This document shows, piece by piece, positions 1 through 9,011 of a stretch of 64,000 nt of DNA (its first letter is position 1; every line of letters starts with the position of its first letter). Under the pieces are notes generated by a model that was not told the origin of the DNA, searched no databases, and was given only the letters and a program-made list of their open reading frames with translations. Source of the stretch: Gammaproteobacteria bacterium (lineage in GTDB: Bacteria > Pseudomonadota > Gammaproteobacteria > Burkholderiales > Thiobacillaceae); contig JAHJNN010000012.1 in the NCBI GenBank assembly GCA_018820765.1, positions 1-64,000 of the forward strand. The letters run 5' to 3'. The position numbers were made by a program, and so were the translations under genes.

Positions 1-234
1 CGGCGGCCGCGCCGCCACGCCGGCATCGGCCTGGCTGGCCGCCTGGGCGCGCAGCGCTTCAGCGGTCCGGCGCGCCTGCGCGTTGCGGTTCAGCTGGTCT
101 TCAAGCGCGGCTTCGCGCGGGCGCACCACGCCGGCGTCGTAAGCCATGCTGCCGACGATCAGCACGGCGCCGGCCACGCCCGCCCAGCCGAGGCGTCCGA
201 GATGAAACCGCAGGGTGTCGAAGGATGCCGCCAT
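1..234 (-). CDS. PilO/GspM-like inner-membrane assembly protein (partial)
   Basis: This is the N-terminal part of a protein that runs off the left edge. About 78 residues are visible: a short cytoplasmic start (MAASFDTLRFHLGRLGW), one hydrophobic segment at about residues 18-33, then a charged coiled-coil-like stretch (REAALEDQLNRNAQARR). One membrane anchor followed by a coiled coil is typical of PilO and GspM. The ATG overlaps the stop codon of the upstream gene (TGATG), so the two are translationally coupled. The family call rests on topology and position after the PilM- and PilN-like genes. Confidence 0.55.
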   Translation of the reverse strand, partial: MAASFDTLRFHLGRLGWAGVAGAVLIVGSMAYDAGVVRPREAALEDQLNRNAQARRTAEALRAQAASQADAGVAARPP

Positions 235-737
235 CAGTTTCTCCAGACCAGCCGCAGCACGAAGCGGATCGGCTGCTGCGGGTCGCTTTCCTGCAGGGTG
301 TGGCTGGCCAGCGTCACGCTGCGGAATCCAGCCTCGCCCTTCAACTGCTCGACCCAGGCCAGCATATCCTGCGCGGTGCGCGCCTCGGCGGTGAGCGTCG
401 CTTCGGGCTTGCGCGCGTCCGCTTCCAATGCCAGCAGGGCAATGGTTTTGGGCCGGCTGTCTTCCAGGCGAACCAGCAAGCCGCCCCACGGCGTCGCCAG
501 GTGCGCCCGCGACGATGCGGCGGCGGTCTCGCCCGCGGCCGTCGTTGTGCGAGCGGCGCGCCGGGTCGGCGCCGGCGCTTGCGGCGATTCCGCAGCGGCG
601 GCAGCGAGCGCACGCCCGGCCTGCTCGCCTTGCCAGCCGATCCACGCCGCCAGCCCCAGGCCCGCGGCCAGCAGCAGCCAGGCCGCCCAGTGCGGGCGCG
701 GAAAAGAATGCAGGAAATCCAGTCTCAGGCGGCGCAT
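234..737 (-). CDS. PilN/GspL-C-like membrane assembly protein
   Basis: The 167-residue protein has one N-terminal membrane segment (about residues 16-32, AAWLLLAAGLGLAAWIGW), an alanine-rich linker, and a C-terminal periplasmic domain ending in FVLRLVWRN. The final 70 residues look like the ferredoxin-like fold that ends PilN and GspL proteins. It would pair with the PilM-like protein encoded just upstream (1 bp gap) and the PilO-like protein downstream to form the inner-membrane platform of a type II secretion or pseudopilus machine. Assignment is by size, topology and gene order. Confidence 0.55.
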   Translation of the reverse strand: MRRLRLDFLHSFPRPHWAAWLLLAAGLGLAAWIGWQGEQAGRALAAAAAESPQAPAPTRRAARTTTAAGETAAASSRAHLATPWGGLLVRLEDSRPKTIALLALEADARKPEATLTAEARTAQDMLAWVEQLKGEAGFRSVTLASHTLQESDPQQPIRFVLRLVWRN

Positions 738-738
738 C

Positions 739-1491
739 TCAATCCCCCAGCAGGGCGCTCAGCGCCTCGCGGCCGGGCGGCAGCACATGCACGCTGCGGC
801 CGCCCAGTTCCTGCCAGTCCGGGCGCAGCACGGCGCTTTCGATCCAGACCGGCGCGGGCGCGTCCTCCCCGGCCAGCAGGGCTTCGCGCGTCAGCAGCCC
901 GGCCAGTGCGGAGACCGCGTCGTCCTGCAGCGGCGCGGTGCGCAGGCTGCGCGCGCGGCCGTCCTCCAGCCGCAGCAGCGTCAGCCGGCCGGGTTCGGCC
1001 AGTACGTACCAGGCACGGCCGCGGCCGAGGCGGCGGCGCTGGCGGTTCCATGCCGCGGCCAGCCAGGGCTGCACCTCGACCGGCCGGATCGACGCCGCGC
1101 GCAGCACGCCTTGCAGTTCGGCCAACTGCGCCGGTTCCAGGCTGCCGACCAGGAACGGTTCGCCCGGCGCTTCGGCCTGCCAGCTCACCTGCCAGTCGCG
1201 GCTGGCTTCGCCGAACTGCTTCGCCAGCGTGTCGCGAATCCAGCCCTGCATCTCCAGCGGCTTCAACGCCACCGGCGGCGACGCCAACAAGTGGACCGGG
1301 CTGAAATGGTGGGACAGCGTCACGCTCGCCCGGCCGCGCAGGGCGGAGCCGGCGAGCAGGCCGGACAGCGCCTCCAGCGCCCCGGCCCAGCCCGGCACTG
1401 CGACTACCGCCTCGCGGTGGTCGCGGCCGGCCGCCACGGCCACCCGGCCGGGGGTGAGGGCGATGCGGATGCTAGGCGACAAAAGTGACAC
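739..1491 (-). CDS. PilM/GspL-like actin-fold assembly protein
   Basis: This 250-residue cytoplasmic protein has no membrane segment. Its opening (SIRIALTPGRVAVAAGRD) fits the first beta-hairpin of actin-like PilM/MshI/GspL domains. It starts at GTG inside the last codons of gspE, a 20-bp overlap. Together with the next two genes it splits the GspL-GspM functions over three polypeptides, as in MSHA and type IV pilus systems. The sequence is divergent, so the family call is moderate. Confidence 0.5.
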   Translation of the reverse strand: MSLLSPSIRIALTPGRVAVAAGRDHREAVVAVPGWAGALEALSGLLAGSALRGRASVTLSHHFSPVHLLASPPVALKPLEMQGWIRDTLAKQFGEASRDWQVSWQAEAPGEPFLVGSLEPAQLAELQGVLRAASIRPVEVQPWLAAAWNRQRRRLGRGRAWYVLAEPGRLTLLRLEDGRARSLRTAPLQDDAVSALAGLLTREALLAGEDAPAPVWIESAVLRPDWQELGGRSVHVLPPGREALSALLGD

Positions 1492-3139
1492 GGTTCACTT
1501 CCTCCAGGGTGGTGACGCCCTGGCGCACCAGGTCGAGCGCGGACTCGCGCAGGGTGCGCACCCCGGCGCGGGCGGCGGCTTCCTTCACCTGGCGGATCGG
1601 CGCCCGAGTACTGATGAGTTCGCGGATTTCGTCGTTCAGCGCCATCATCTCGGGGATGGCGCGCCGCCCCTTGAAGCCGCTGCCGCGGCAATGGCCGCAG
1701 CCGCGTCCGGCGCGGAAGCTGTAGTTCGCAGCGGCCTCGGGCGCGATGCCGGAATCCGCCAGCAGCTGCGGCGTCGGCGTCACCGGCTCGGCGCAATGGG
1801 TGCAGGTCACCCGCACCAGGCGCTGCGCGAGGATGCCGTTGAGTGCCGACACAAAGCTGTAGGGATCGACCCCCATGTGCATGAAGCGGCCGATGACGTC
1901 GAACACGTTGTTGGCGTGCACCGTCGTAAAAACCAGATGCCCGGTGAGCGCCGACTGCACCGCGATCTGCGCGGTCTCGGCGTCGCGGATCTCGCCCACC
2001 ATGATCTTGTCGGGGTCGTGGCGCAGGATGGAGCGCAGGCCGCGGGCGAAGGTCAGCCCCTTCTTCTCGTTGACCGGAATCTGCAGGATGCCGGAGAGCT
2101 GGTATTCCACCGGGTCCTCGATGGTGATGATCTTGTCCTGCCCGGTGTTGATCTCGGAAATCGCCGCGTACAGCGTGGTGGTCTTGCCCGAGCCGGTGGG
2201 GCCGGTGACCAGGAACATGCCGTAGGGCTCGTGCGACAGCTTGCGGATCAGCGCGAGGTCGGCGCCGGCGAAGCCGAGACGGTCGAGGGTGATGCCCTGG
2301 AGTTCGTCGGCCAGCTGCTGGCGGTCGAGGATGCGCAGCACCGCGTCCTCGCCGAACACGCCGGGCATGATGGAGACCCTGAGGTCGATCTCGCGGCCGC
2401 GCATGGCCACCTTGAAGCGGCCGTCCTGCGGCACCCGCCGCTCGGCGATGTCGAGTTCGGCCATCACCTTGATGCGCGAAATCACCTGCTCGGCCATCTC
2501 GCGGCCGGGCGACTGCGCGATCAGGTTCAACACGCCATCGATGCGGTACTTGATGACGATGCCCTGGGCGTCGTTTTCCAGGTGGATGTCGGACGCGCCG
2601 GCACTCAAGGCGTCGTAGAGCGTGGAGTGCACCAGCTTGACCACCGGCGAGGCGTCCTCGCCGATGGCCTTGAGCGAAATCTCCTCCACCCGCTCGCCGC
2701 TGCCACCGCCCGAGGTATCGCCCAGCACGCCGTCCATCGCGCGCAGGTCGCCCTCCAGCCGGTGCAGCCAGGCGAGGATATCGTCGCGCCGCGCCAGCGC
2801 CGGGGTGAAGGCCGCGCCGAGCCGGTGCTCCGCCCATTCCAGCAATTCGGGTTTGAGCGGGTCGGCGAAGGCGAACCAGAGCCGGCCGTCGCCATCGCGG
2901 CAGGCCGCGCACTCGCGCTCCAGCGCCTGGTTGAAGGGCAGCAGTTCGAACGCCGGCTGCAGTTCGCGCAGCCGGTCCATCGTCAGCGTGGCATAGGCGA
3001 AGGCCTGCCCCAACTCGTCGAGGAAGGCGGCTTCGTCGAGGCCGGCGACGCGCTCCAGCGCGGCCAGCACCGAACCGCCCTCCTTCGCCGCCAGTTCGCG
3101 GGCCTGCTGCAGCGTGGCCGGCTGGATGCGGGCGTTCAT
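1472..3139 (-). CDS. gspE: Type II secretion ATPase GspE
   Basis: The 555-residue AAA-type secretion ATPase drives pseudopilus assembly from the cytoplasmic face. An N-terminal MshEN-like domain covers about residues 1-150. The Walker A motif GPTGSGKTTT is near residue 311, followed by an Asp box (TIEDPVEY), a Walker B region (IMVGEIRDAETA) and a His box (TGHLVFTTVHAN). A four-cysteine zinc motif (CTHC...CGHC) lies between about residues 445 and 485, as in GspE/PilB proteins. The ATG overlaps the gspF stop codon (ATGA). Length is normal for the family. Confidence 0.95.
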   Translation of the reverse strand: MNARIQPATLQQARELAAKEGGSVLAALERVAGLDEAAFLDELGQAFAYATLTMDRLRELQPAFELLPFNQALERECAACRDGDGRLWFAFADPLKPELLEWAEHRLGAAFTPALARRDDILAWLHRLEGDLRAMDGVLGDTSGGGSGERVEEISLKAIGEDASPVVKLVHSTLYDALSAGASDIHLENDAQGIVIKYRIDGVLNLIAQSPGREMAEQVISRIKVMAELDIAERRVPQDGRFKVAMRGREIDLRVSIMPGVFGEDAVLRILDRQQLADELQGITLDRLGFAGADLALIRKLSHEPYGMFLVTGPTGSGKTTTLYAAISEINTGQDKIITIEDPVEYQLSGILQIPVNEKKGLTFARGLRSILRHDPDKIMVGEIRDAETAQIAVQSALTGHLVFTTVHANNVFDVIGRFMHMGVDPYSFVSALNGILAQRLVRVTCTHCAEPVTPTPQLLADSGIAPEAAANYSFRAGRGCGHCRGSGFKGRRAIPEMMALNDEIRELISTRAPIRQVKEAAARAGVRTLRESALDLVRQGVTTLEEVNRVTFVA

Positions 3140-4320
3140 TCCAGGCTCCCGGCGAGTTCGAAGATGGGCAGATAGAGCATCACCACGATGATGCCGATGA
3201 CCAGGCCGATCAGCGCCATCAGGATGGGCTCGAACAGGCGGGTGAACCATTCGACGAAGCGGCTGGTTTCCTCCTCGTGGAAGGTGGCGATGGCTTCCAT
3301 CATGTCGCCCATGCGGCCGCTTTTTTCGCCCACGCGCAGCATGCGCAGCGCCACCGGCGTGACCAGCCCGGCGCGCTCCATCGCCTGCGACACCGGCTGG
3401 CCCTCGCGGATGGTGGCTGCGGCCGACGCCAGCCGCAGCCGCAACTCCGGCTGCAGCAGGCCGCCGGCCATTTCCAGCGCGGTCACCATCGGGATGCCGC
3501 CCGACAGCAGCATGCCGACGGTGCGATAGAAGCGCGTGAGTTGGAACACCCTGAGCGGCTCGCCGAGCCCGGGCAGGCGCCACAGCTGCCGTGCCAGCCA
3601 GGCCCGCGCGGCGGGACGGCTGAGTGCATAAGCGGCCGACCCCAGCAGCACCAGAAACAGCAAACCGGCGTTGACGGCATGTGCCTCGACGAAGCCGCCC
3701 CACTGCATCAGCACGCGCGACGCCCACGGCAGGCGATCAAGGTTGTCGGCGTAGATGGAGGCGAAACGCGGCGTGACGAAGCCGAGCAGGAACAGCGCCA
3801 CCAGCCCGCCGACCACCATCAGCAGGATGGGGTAGATCGAGGCCGACAGCATCTTCTTGCGCACCTGCTCGACCTGCTCCTGATAGGCGACGTAGCGCGA
3901 CAGCGCCTGCGGCAGATCGCTGGTGCGCTCGGCGGCGCGCACGGTCGCCACGTACAGCGGCGGGAAGGCCTCCGGGAAATGGCTGATAGCCGCGGAAAAG
4001 GATTCGCCCTCGTACAGGTGCTTCAGCACGCCGCCGAGGATCTTGCGGGCTTCCGGCTTCGCTTCTTTCTCGTCCAGCGTCTGCAGTGCCTCGACCAGCG
4101 ACAGGCCGCTGTTCAGAAGCGCCAGCAGCTCGCGCGAAAAGAGCCCGAGGGGAAAGCGGCTGCGGCGGGAAAACGAGAAACCGAGGTGCCCGGCCGGACG
4201 CACGTCCAGCACGGTCATCCCCTGCAGGCGGGCCTGATCGGCCGCATCGACCGGATCGGCCGCCTCCAACCTGAGATTCACCCGCTGGTCCGCCTCCAGC
4301 GCCCGGATTTCGAACTGCAT
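3136..4320 (-). CDS. gspF: Type II secretion inner-membrane protein GspF
   Basis: This 394-residue polytopic protein has the two repeated T2SSF domains (about residues 65-190 and 270-390) with membrane segments at about 165-190, 215-235 and 365-390. It forms the platform that contacts GspE. The ATG chosen here follows directly on the terminal repeat of an upstream 350-bp element, which leaves only a weak TAGG-type ribosome site. A TTG one codon earlier is an alternative. It is followed by gspE with an ATGA overlap. Confidence 0.93.
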   Translation of the reverse strand: MQFEIRALEADQRVNLRLEAADPVDAADQARLQGMTVLDVRPAGHLGFSFSRRSRFPLGLFSRELLALLNSGLSLVEALQTLDEKEAKPEARKILGGVLKHLYEGESFSAAISHFPEAFPPLYVATVRAAERTSDLPQALSRYVAYQEQVEQVRKKMLSASIYPILLMVVGGLVALFLLGFVTPRFASIYADNLDRLPWASRVLMQWGGFVEAHAVNAGLLFLVLLGSAAYALSRPAARAWLARQLWRLPGLGEPLRVFQLTRFYRTVGMLLSGGIPMVTALEMAGGLLQPELRLRLASAAATIREGQPVSQAMERAGLVTPVALRMLRVGEKSGRMGDMMEAIATFHEEETSRFVEWFTRLFEPILMALIGLVIGIIVVMLYLPIFELAGSLE

Positions 4321-4669
4321 CAACCTAGATACCGCAGTTGGACGCGTCCGATGGCGCGGTCAGACGGGTGTCTGGCGCATACGATTCCACACGGACTTCA
4401 GTCCGTAGTGGATCGGAGTCCTTCAGGGCGAAGCGACGACGACGCAGGCCGATGCCAGCAAGGAGGAGCGAGAGCGGAGTCGTTGCCGCTTTAGCGGCTT
4501 TACGAATCCGGCCTACCCCTTGCGGGTACAAAGCCAGGCGCCCGGCTGGGCGTGCCAGCGGGTGCGTAGCGTTATCTCCCAACCGGTGAAGGTTAGCGAA
4601 GGCGGCAAACTCAATGTCCATGGGATTTTTCCAAAAGTGGCAAGCGGTCAACTGTGGTTTCTAGGTTGA
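4320..4669. mobile_element. MITE-like 350-bp element with terminal inverted repeats
   Basis: The gspG-gspF gap is filled exactly by a segment bounded by 22-bp inverted repeats. The left end reads TCAACCTAGATACCGCAGTT and the right end, read inward, TCAACCTAGAAACCACAGTT; in total 19 of 22 positions match. No convincing coding sequence lies inside, and a 108-codon minus-strand frame there resembles nothing. An internal hairpin (about 4375-4415) shares its GCATACGATTCCACACG arm with a palindrome near 45.2 kb. No clear target duplication is seen. A non-autonomous element is the likeliest explanation. Confidence 0.55.
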
Positions 4670-4670
4670 A

Positions 4671-5117
4671 CTACCAGTTGGCGATGTCGGCGGCGTCGGC
4701 AGTGCCGCCCGGCTGGCCGTCCTTGCCGAGAGATAACAGGTCGACTTCGCCGTGCTCGCCGGGTGCGCGGTACTGATAGGGCGAACCCCAGGGGTCGTCC
4801 GGCACCGCCTTCTTCAGGTACGGCCCCTGCCAGCGGGCCACGCCGGCGGGCGGGCTGTTCAATGCCGCCAGCCCCTGCTCGGTGGTGGGATAGCGGCCGA
4901 CGTCGAGGCGATACTGGTCGAGCGCATCTTCCAGCGCGCGAATCTGCGCCGTCGCCACTTTCACTTCCGACTTGCCGATCTGCCCAAAAAAGCGCGGCGC
5001 GACCACGCCGACCAGCAGGCCGAGGATGACCAGGACCACCAACAGTTCAAGCAGGGTGAAGCCCGCCGCCGCGCGGGGGAACGTCCTGCGCCGCGAGCAA
5101 CCAGTTCCAGGGGCCAT
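4671..5117 (-). CDS. gspG: Major pseudopilin GspG
   Basis: The 148-residue preprotein has a short basic leader followed by the prepilin peptidase site G/FTLLELLVVLVILGLLVG, with glutamate at +5 of the mature protein and a hydrophobic helix. The C-terminal region (RYPTTEQGLAALN, GPYLKKAVPDDPWGSPYQY) is typical of GspG calcium-binding pseudopilins. The start chosen gives a 23-residue leader; upstream in-frame codons would add about 45 unlikely residues. It begins the secretion block, but the 350-bp element separates it from gspF. Confidence 0.93.
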   Translation of the reverse strand: MAPGTGCSRRRTFPRAAAGFTLLELLVVLVILGLLVGVVAPRFFGQIGKSEVKVATAQIRALEDALDQYRLDVGRYPTTEQGLAALNSPPAGVARWQGPYLKKAVPDDPWGSPYQYRAPGEHGEVDLLSLGKDGQPGGTADAADIANW

Positions 5118-5371
5118 ACCGATCGTTTCTCTCTTCTGGGTGGAAAGGAGCGGCCCGTGAGCCCGCCTACCCTTCCCCGACGCTGAAATACCAAAGCGGA
5201 TTGCGGGAATGCGATGTACCGCAAAAGGCACAAAAAGTGTAACACCGAACATTTGCGATCAATTCATTGAATGGAGCTGACAAAACTACCATGCCGCGCC
5301 TTATCTGGCGTGGCAGGCAGAGCACGCCGGGGGTCCATTGTGAGGGAATCGGGTGACCTTTTTGTGACGCC

Positions 5372-5406
5372 CGAAAAAGACGAGGGGGCGTCGCCGCCCC
5401 CTCGTC
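5372..5406 (-). terminator. Intrinsic terminator of the trpE unit
   Basis: A perfect 12-bp stem (GACGAGGGGGCG with CGCCCCCTCGTC) and a 4-nt loop are followed on the minus strand by TTTTT. It lies about 25 bp past the trpE stop and separates that unit from gspG. Confidence 0.85.
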
Positions 5407-5431
5407 TTGCTCCAGTGGCCGGCTGGGCCGT

Positions 5432-6886
5432 TCAGGTCTGCAGCATCTCTGCGGCGCGCACGATCGCGCGCGCCTTGCTCTGCGTTTCGGCCCACTCGTT
5501 CTCGGGCACCGAGTCGGCGACGATGCCGGCGCCGGCCTGCACGAACAGCGTGCCGTCCTTGACCACGGCGGTGCGGATGGCGATCGCCAGGTCCATGTCG
5601 CCGTTGAAGCCGAGATAGCCGACCGCGCCGGCATAGATGCCGCGCTTGGAGGGCTCGAGTTCGTCGATGATTTCCATCGCCCGCACCTTGGGCGCGCCTG
5701 ACACCGTTCCGGCGGGGAAGCTGGCGCGCAGCACGTCGAGCGCGGTGAGGCCCGGCTTGAGCCGCCCCTCGACGTTGGAGACGATGTGCATGACGTGCGA
5801 GTAGCGCTCGATCTGCATGTTCTCGGTGACCTTGACGCTGCCGGTCACCGCCACGCGCCCGGTGTCGTTGCGACCGAGGTCGAGCAGCTGCAGATGCTCG
5901 GCGCATTCCTTGGGATCGGCCAGCAGCTCCTCGGACAGGCGCTGGTCGTCCTCGCGCGTCAGTCCGCGCGGGCGGGTGCCGGCGATGGGGCGCAGGGTGA
6001 CGGTGTCGCCCTCCAGCCGCACCAGGATTTCCGGCGAGGAGCCGACCACGTGGAAGCCGCCGAAGTCGTAATAGAACATGTAGGGCGAGGGATTGAGACT
6101 GCGCAGCGCGCGGTAGAGCGACAGCGGCGAGGCATTGAACGGCCGCGACATGCGCTGCGAGAGCACCACCTGCATGATGTCGCCCGCCGCGATGTAGTCC
6201 TTGGCCTTTTGCACCGCCGCCTTGAATTCGGCCTCCCCGAACTCGGATTTCGGCTCGTTCGCCACCGCCGCCGGCTCGGCCGGCAAGTGCACCGGCGCGC
6301 GCAGCTGCTCGGCCAGCTCGGCCAGGCGCAGGTGGCCCTGCGCATAGGCATCGGCCTGCATCGGATCGGCGTGAGTGACGAGGTAGAGCTTGCCGGCAAG
6401 GTTGTCGAACACCGCCAGTTCCTCGGTCAGCATCAGGAGGATGTCGGGCGTATGCAGCACGTCGTCCTTGTGCGTGCCGGAAAGGCGCTTCTCGATGTAG
6501 CGGATGGTGTCGTAGCCGAAGTAGCCCGCCAGCCCGCCGGTGAAGCGCGGCAGCCCGCTTACCGGCGCGGCCTTGAAGCGGGCCTGATACGCGGCAATGA
6601 AGGCCAGCGGGTCGGGCAGGCTGTGTTCCTCGACCACCCGGCCGTCGGTTTCCACCGTCAGCAGATGCGCGCGCACGCGGATGACGGTTCGCGCCGGCAG
6701 GCCGATGAAGGAATAGCGGCCGAAGCGCTCGCCGCCCACCACCGATTCGAGCAGATAGGAATACGGCACGTTGGCCAGTTTGAGATACACCGACAGCGGT
6801 GTTTCCAGGTCGCCGGGCATCTCGCGCACCAGCGGGATGCGATTGTAGCCCTGGCGGGCGAGGTCGAAGAAGTCTTGTTCAGTCAT
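5432..6886 (-). CDS. trpE: Anthranilate synthase component I
   Basis: The 484-residue enzyme converts chorismate to anthranilate with the TrpG glutaminase subunit, the first step of tryptophan synthesis. The N-terminal tryptophan-binding region includes [18 protein letters not shown]. The chorismate-binding domain fills the second half, with GTRPRG, a region around [22 protein letters not shown] and a C-terminal [20 protein letters not shown]. Length is normal. A terminator follows directly, so trpG, trpD and trpC are not co-transcribed downstream. The sequence upstream of ATG is a C-rich repeat with no Shine-Dalgarno site. Confidence 0.95.
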   Translation of the reverse strand: MTEQDFFDLARQGYNRIPLVREMPGDLETPLSVYLKLANVPYSYLLESVVGGERFGRYSFIGLPARTVIRVRAHLLTVETDGRVVEEHSLPDPLAFIAAYQARFKAAPVSGLPRFTGGLAGYFGYDTIRYIEKRLSGTHKDDVLHTPDILLMLTEELAVFDNLAGKLYLVTHADPMQADAYAQGHLRLAELAEQLRAPVHLPAEPAAVANEPKSEFGEAEFKAAVQKAKDYIAAGDIMQVVLSQRMSRPFNASPLSLYRALRSLNPSPYMFYYDFGGFHVVGSSPEILVRLEGDTVTLRPIAGTRPRGLTREDDQRLSEELLADPKECAEHLQLLDLGRNDTGRVAVTGSVKVTENMQIERYSHVMHIVSNVEGRLKPGLTALDVLRASFPAGTVSGAPKVRAMEIIDELEPSKRGIYAGAVGYLGFNGDMDLAIAIRTAVVKDGTLFVQAGAGIVADSVPENEWAETQSKARAIVRAAEMLQT

Positions 6887-6889
6887 GGT

Positions 6890-7008
6890 AGGGATCAGGG
6901 GTCAGGATTCAGGGGTCAGGGTAGGTCGCTGCGCGCCTTATTCAAGAAAAGCGTGGCCATCGGCCACACCCTCCCTGGCCCCTGAATCCTGCCCCCTGAT
7001 CCCTGAAA
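6890..7008. repeat. Inverted TCAGGGG-type heptad repeat, trpE-gph gap
   Basis: The whole gap is an inverted pair of about 31-bp arms built from the unit TCAGGGG/TCAGGATTCAGGGG, with two mismatches between arms. It encloses about 50 bp that contains a small GTGGCC/GGCCAC hairpin. A related copy fills the gph-rpe gap. The repeat comes within a few bases of the trpE start codon. Confidence 0.8.
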
Positions 7009-7009
7009 A

Positions 7010-7690
7010 TCATGCCTTCGCCACCATCTTCGCCGCGTCGGCGAGCGTGGGCACCACGGCATCGAGGTCGAGTTCGGCAACCGGGCGCCCGCGGTTGTAG
7101 CCGTAGGGTACGCAGAACACCGGGCTGCCGGCGGCGCGTGCGGCCTGGGTGTCATTGAGCGAATCGCCGATCAGCAGCAATTCGGCCGGCGTCACCTTGA
7201 ACACCTCGCAGGCGTGCAAGAGTGGCAGCGGATCGGGCTTGCGCCTGGGCAGCGTGTCGCCGGACAGGATCAGGTCGAAATAATCGAACAGCCCGGTGTC
7301 CTTCAACAGCGGATGGGTGAACTGCTCGGCCTTGTTGGTGATGCAGGCGATGTGCAGGCCCATCGCCTTGAAGGCGTCGAGGCCTTCGACCACGCCGGCG
7401 AACGGACGCGAATGCAGCGACACGTGCTCGCCGTAATGCTTCTGATACAGCGCGAGAGCCCGCTCGAACAGCGCCGCATCGGGCTCGGCATCCATCTCGC
7501 CGGTGAGCACGCGCTTGACCAGCCGCGATACGCCATTGCCGATGTAGGAGGAAATCGTTTCCAGCGACGGGCAGGGACGGCCCAGGTCCGCCATCATCAG
7601 TTCGGCGGCGTGCGCAAGATCGGGCGCAGTGTTGAGCAGAGTGCCGTCGAGATCGATGACGACGGCTTTGATCGGGAGGGGGAAGTTCAT
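7010..7690 (-). CDS. gph: Phosphoglycolate phosphatase (HAD family)
   Basis: This 226-residue HAD hydrolase dephosphorylates 2-phosphoglycolate from RuBisCO oxygenation or DNA repair. Motif I is VVIDLDGTLLNTAPDL (nucleophile Asp near residue 13), motif III includes the lysine of RRKPDPLPL, and motif IV is LLIGDSLNDTQAARAAG. A helical cap lies between motif I and the core. The rpe-gph-trpE order is common in beta- and gammaproteobacteria. No ribosome site is visible because a repeat element ends 8 bp upstream of ATG. Confidence 0.93.
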   Translation of the reverse strand: MNFPLPIKAVVIDLDGTLLNTAPDLAHAAELMMADLGRPCPSLETISSYIGNGVSRLVKRVLTGEMDAEPDAALFERALALYQKHYGEHVSLHSRPFAGVVEGLDAFKAMGLHIACITNKAEQFTHPLLKDTGLFDYFDLILSGDTLPRRKPDPLPLLHACEVFKVTPAELLLIGDSLNDTQAARAAGSPVFCVPYGYNRGRPVAELDLDAVVPTLADAAKMVAKA

Positions 7691-7698
7691 TTTTTATA

Positions 7699-7814
7699 GG
7701 GGGTCAGGATTCAGGGATCAGGATTCAGGGGAGGTGCGGCCTATGGCCGCGCACTGATTCAAAGACGCGAAGCACAAAGCCCCCTAGCCCCTGACCCCTG
7801 AATCCTGACCCCTA
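7699..7814. repeat. Second TCAGGGG-type inverted repeat, gph-rpe gap
   Basis: Left arm units GGGGTCAGGATTCAGGG are mirrored on the right by CCCCTGACCCCTGAATCCTG. The centre has a GCGGCC/GGCCGC dyad. It is the same family as the repeat in the trpE-gph gap. Confidence 0.8.
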
Positions 7815-7819
7815 TGTTT

Positions 7820-8503
7820 TTAAACCTTCGCCAGCTCCGCGCGCAACGCGGCGATGATGCTGTTGTAGCGCTGCGGGTCGCTGTCCTTGGCGGCACCGAA
7901 CACGGCCGAGCCGGCGACGAAGGTGTCGACGCCGGCGCGCGCGACTTCGGCGATGTTGGCGGGGCCGACACCGCCGTCGATCTCGATGTTCACCTTGAGG
8001 CCGCGGTCGTCGATCATCTTGCGAACGGCGCGCGCTTTATCCAGCACATAGGGGATGAACTTCTGGCCGCCGAAGCCGGGGTTCACCGACATCAGCAGCA
8101 CCATGTCGAGCTTGTCCAGCGTGTATTCCAGCACGTCGAGCGGGGTGGCGGGATTGAACACCAGGCCGGCCTTGCAGCCGTTTTCCTTGATCAGGCCGAT
8201 GGTGCGGTCGATGTGTTCGGAGGCTTCCGGGTGGAAGGTGATGTAGGTCGCCCCTGCTTTTGCAAAATCAGGAATGATGCGGTCGACCGGCTTCACCATC
8301 AGGTGGACGTCGATCGGCGCAGTCACGCCGTGCTTCCGTAGCGCCTCGCACACCAGCGGGCCGATGGTGAGGTTGGGCACATAGTGATTGTCCATCACGT
8401 CGAAGTGGACGATGTCGGCGCCGGAGGCGAGCACGTTGTCGACCTCCTCGCCAAGCCGGGCAAAGTTGGCGGACAGGATGGACGGGGCGATGCGGTAAGT
8501 CAT
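7820..8503 (-). CDS. rpe: Ribulose-phosphate 3-epimerase
   Basis: This 227-residue TIM barrel interconverts ribulose 5-phosphate and xylulose 5-phosphate in the pentose phosphate and Calvin cycles. Visible signatures are the N-terminal [16 protein letters not shown], the metal/acid motif [25 protein letters not shown] and the phosphate-binding IEIDGGV...GSAVF near the C terminus. The start has a good GGAG ribosome site. It is the first gene of the rpe-gph-trpE run. Confidence 0.96.
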   Translation of the reverse strand: MTYRIAPSILSANFARLGEEVDNVLASGADIVHFDVMDNHYVPNLTIGPLVCEALRKHGVTAPIDVHLMVKPVDRIIPDFAKAGATYITFHPEASEHIDRTIGLIKENGCKAGLVFNPATPLDVLEYTLDKLDMVLLMSVNPGFGGQKFIPYVLDKARAVRKMIDDRGLKVNIEIDGGVGPANIAEVARAGVDTFVAGSAVFGAAKDSDPQRYNSIIAALRAELAKV

Positions 8504-8599
8504 GGGAAGCTCCGGGAATTTTTGGAAAACCCGGCCATTTTAACAGTCCGCCACGCCCTTGCGTTACACTCCGCGCATTCCATCCCATCGAGCAGAACC

Positions 8600-8983
8600 G
8601 TGGCCGAAGGCAAGAAATATCACATCAGCATCAGCGTCAATACGGCGTATCTGGCCGAGCAGAGCGATCCCTCGGCCGACCGTTACGTGTTCGCCTACAC
8701 CATCACCATCGCCAACACCGGCACCGTGGCCGCGCAGCTGATTTCGCGCCACTGGATCATCACCGACGCCGAGAACGTCACCCAGGAAGTCAAGGGACTC
8801 GGCGTGGTCGGCGAGCAGCCGCTGCTGCGGCCGGGCGAGAGCTTCGAATACACCAGCGGCACCGCCATGGCCACCCCGGTCGGCACCATGCACGGCAGCT
8901 ATCAGATGGTGGCGGAAGACGGCAACAAGTTCGACGCCGAGATCCCCGTGTTCACGCTGTCGATGCCCCGGATTCTGCATTAA
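8600..8983 (+). CDS. apaG: ApaG domain protein (DUF525)
   Basis: A 127-residue single-domain protein of the ApaG family, with a beta-sandwich fold and unknown biochemical role. The body contains YVFAYTITIANTGTVAAQLISRHWIITDA and a GxGVVGEQP...GTMHGSYQM region, both family hallmarks. A GTG start is chosen because it gives the usual ApaG length; upstream in-frame codons read through the rpe promoter region. It is divergent from rpe, with 96 bp between them. Confidence 0.93.
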   Translation: MAEGKKYHISISVNTAYLAEQSDPSADRYVFAYTITIANTGTVAAQLISRHWIITDAENVTQEVKGLGVVGEQPLLRPGESFEYTSGTAMATPVGTMHGSYQMVAEDGNKFDAEIPVFTLSMPRILH

Positions 8984-9011
8984 ACGCGGCGCAACCAATC
9001 GGGCAGAGGCG

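Noticed and set aside
428..3175. Very long plus-strand open frames opposite the secretion genes
   Set aside because: They are antisense to gspE, the PilM/N-like genes and gspF, have skewed Arg/Pro/Ala composition, and exist because of high GC.
4325..4651. 108-codon minus-strand frame between gspG and gspF
   Set aside because: It lies wholly inside the inverted-repeat element, crosses its hairpins and has no ribosome site or recognisable domain.
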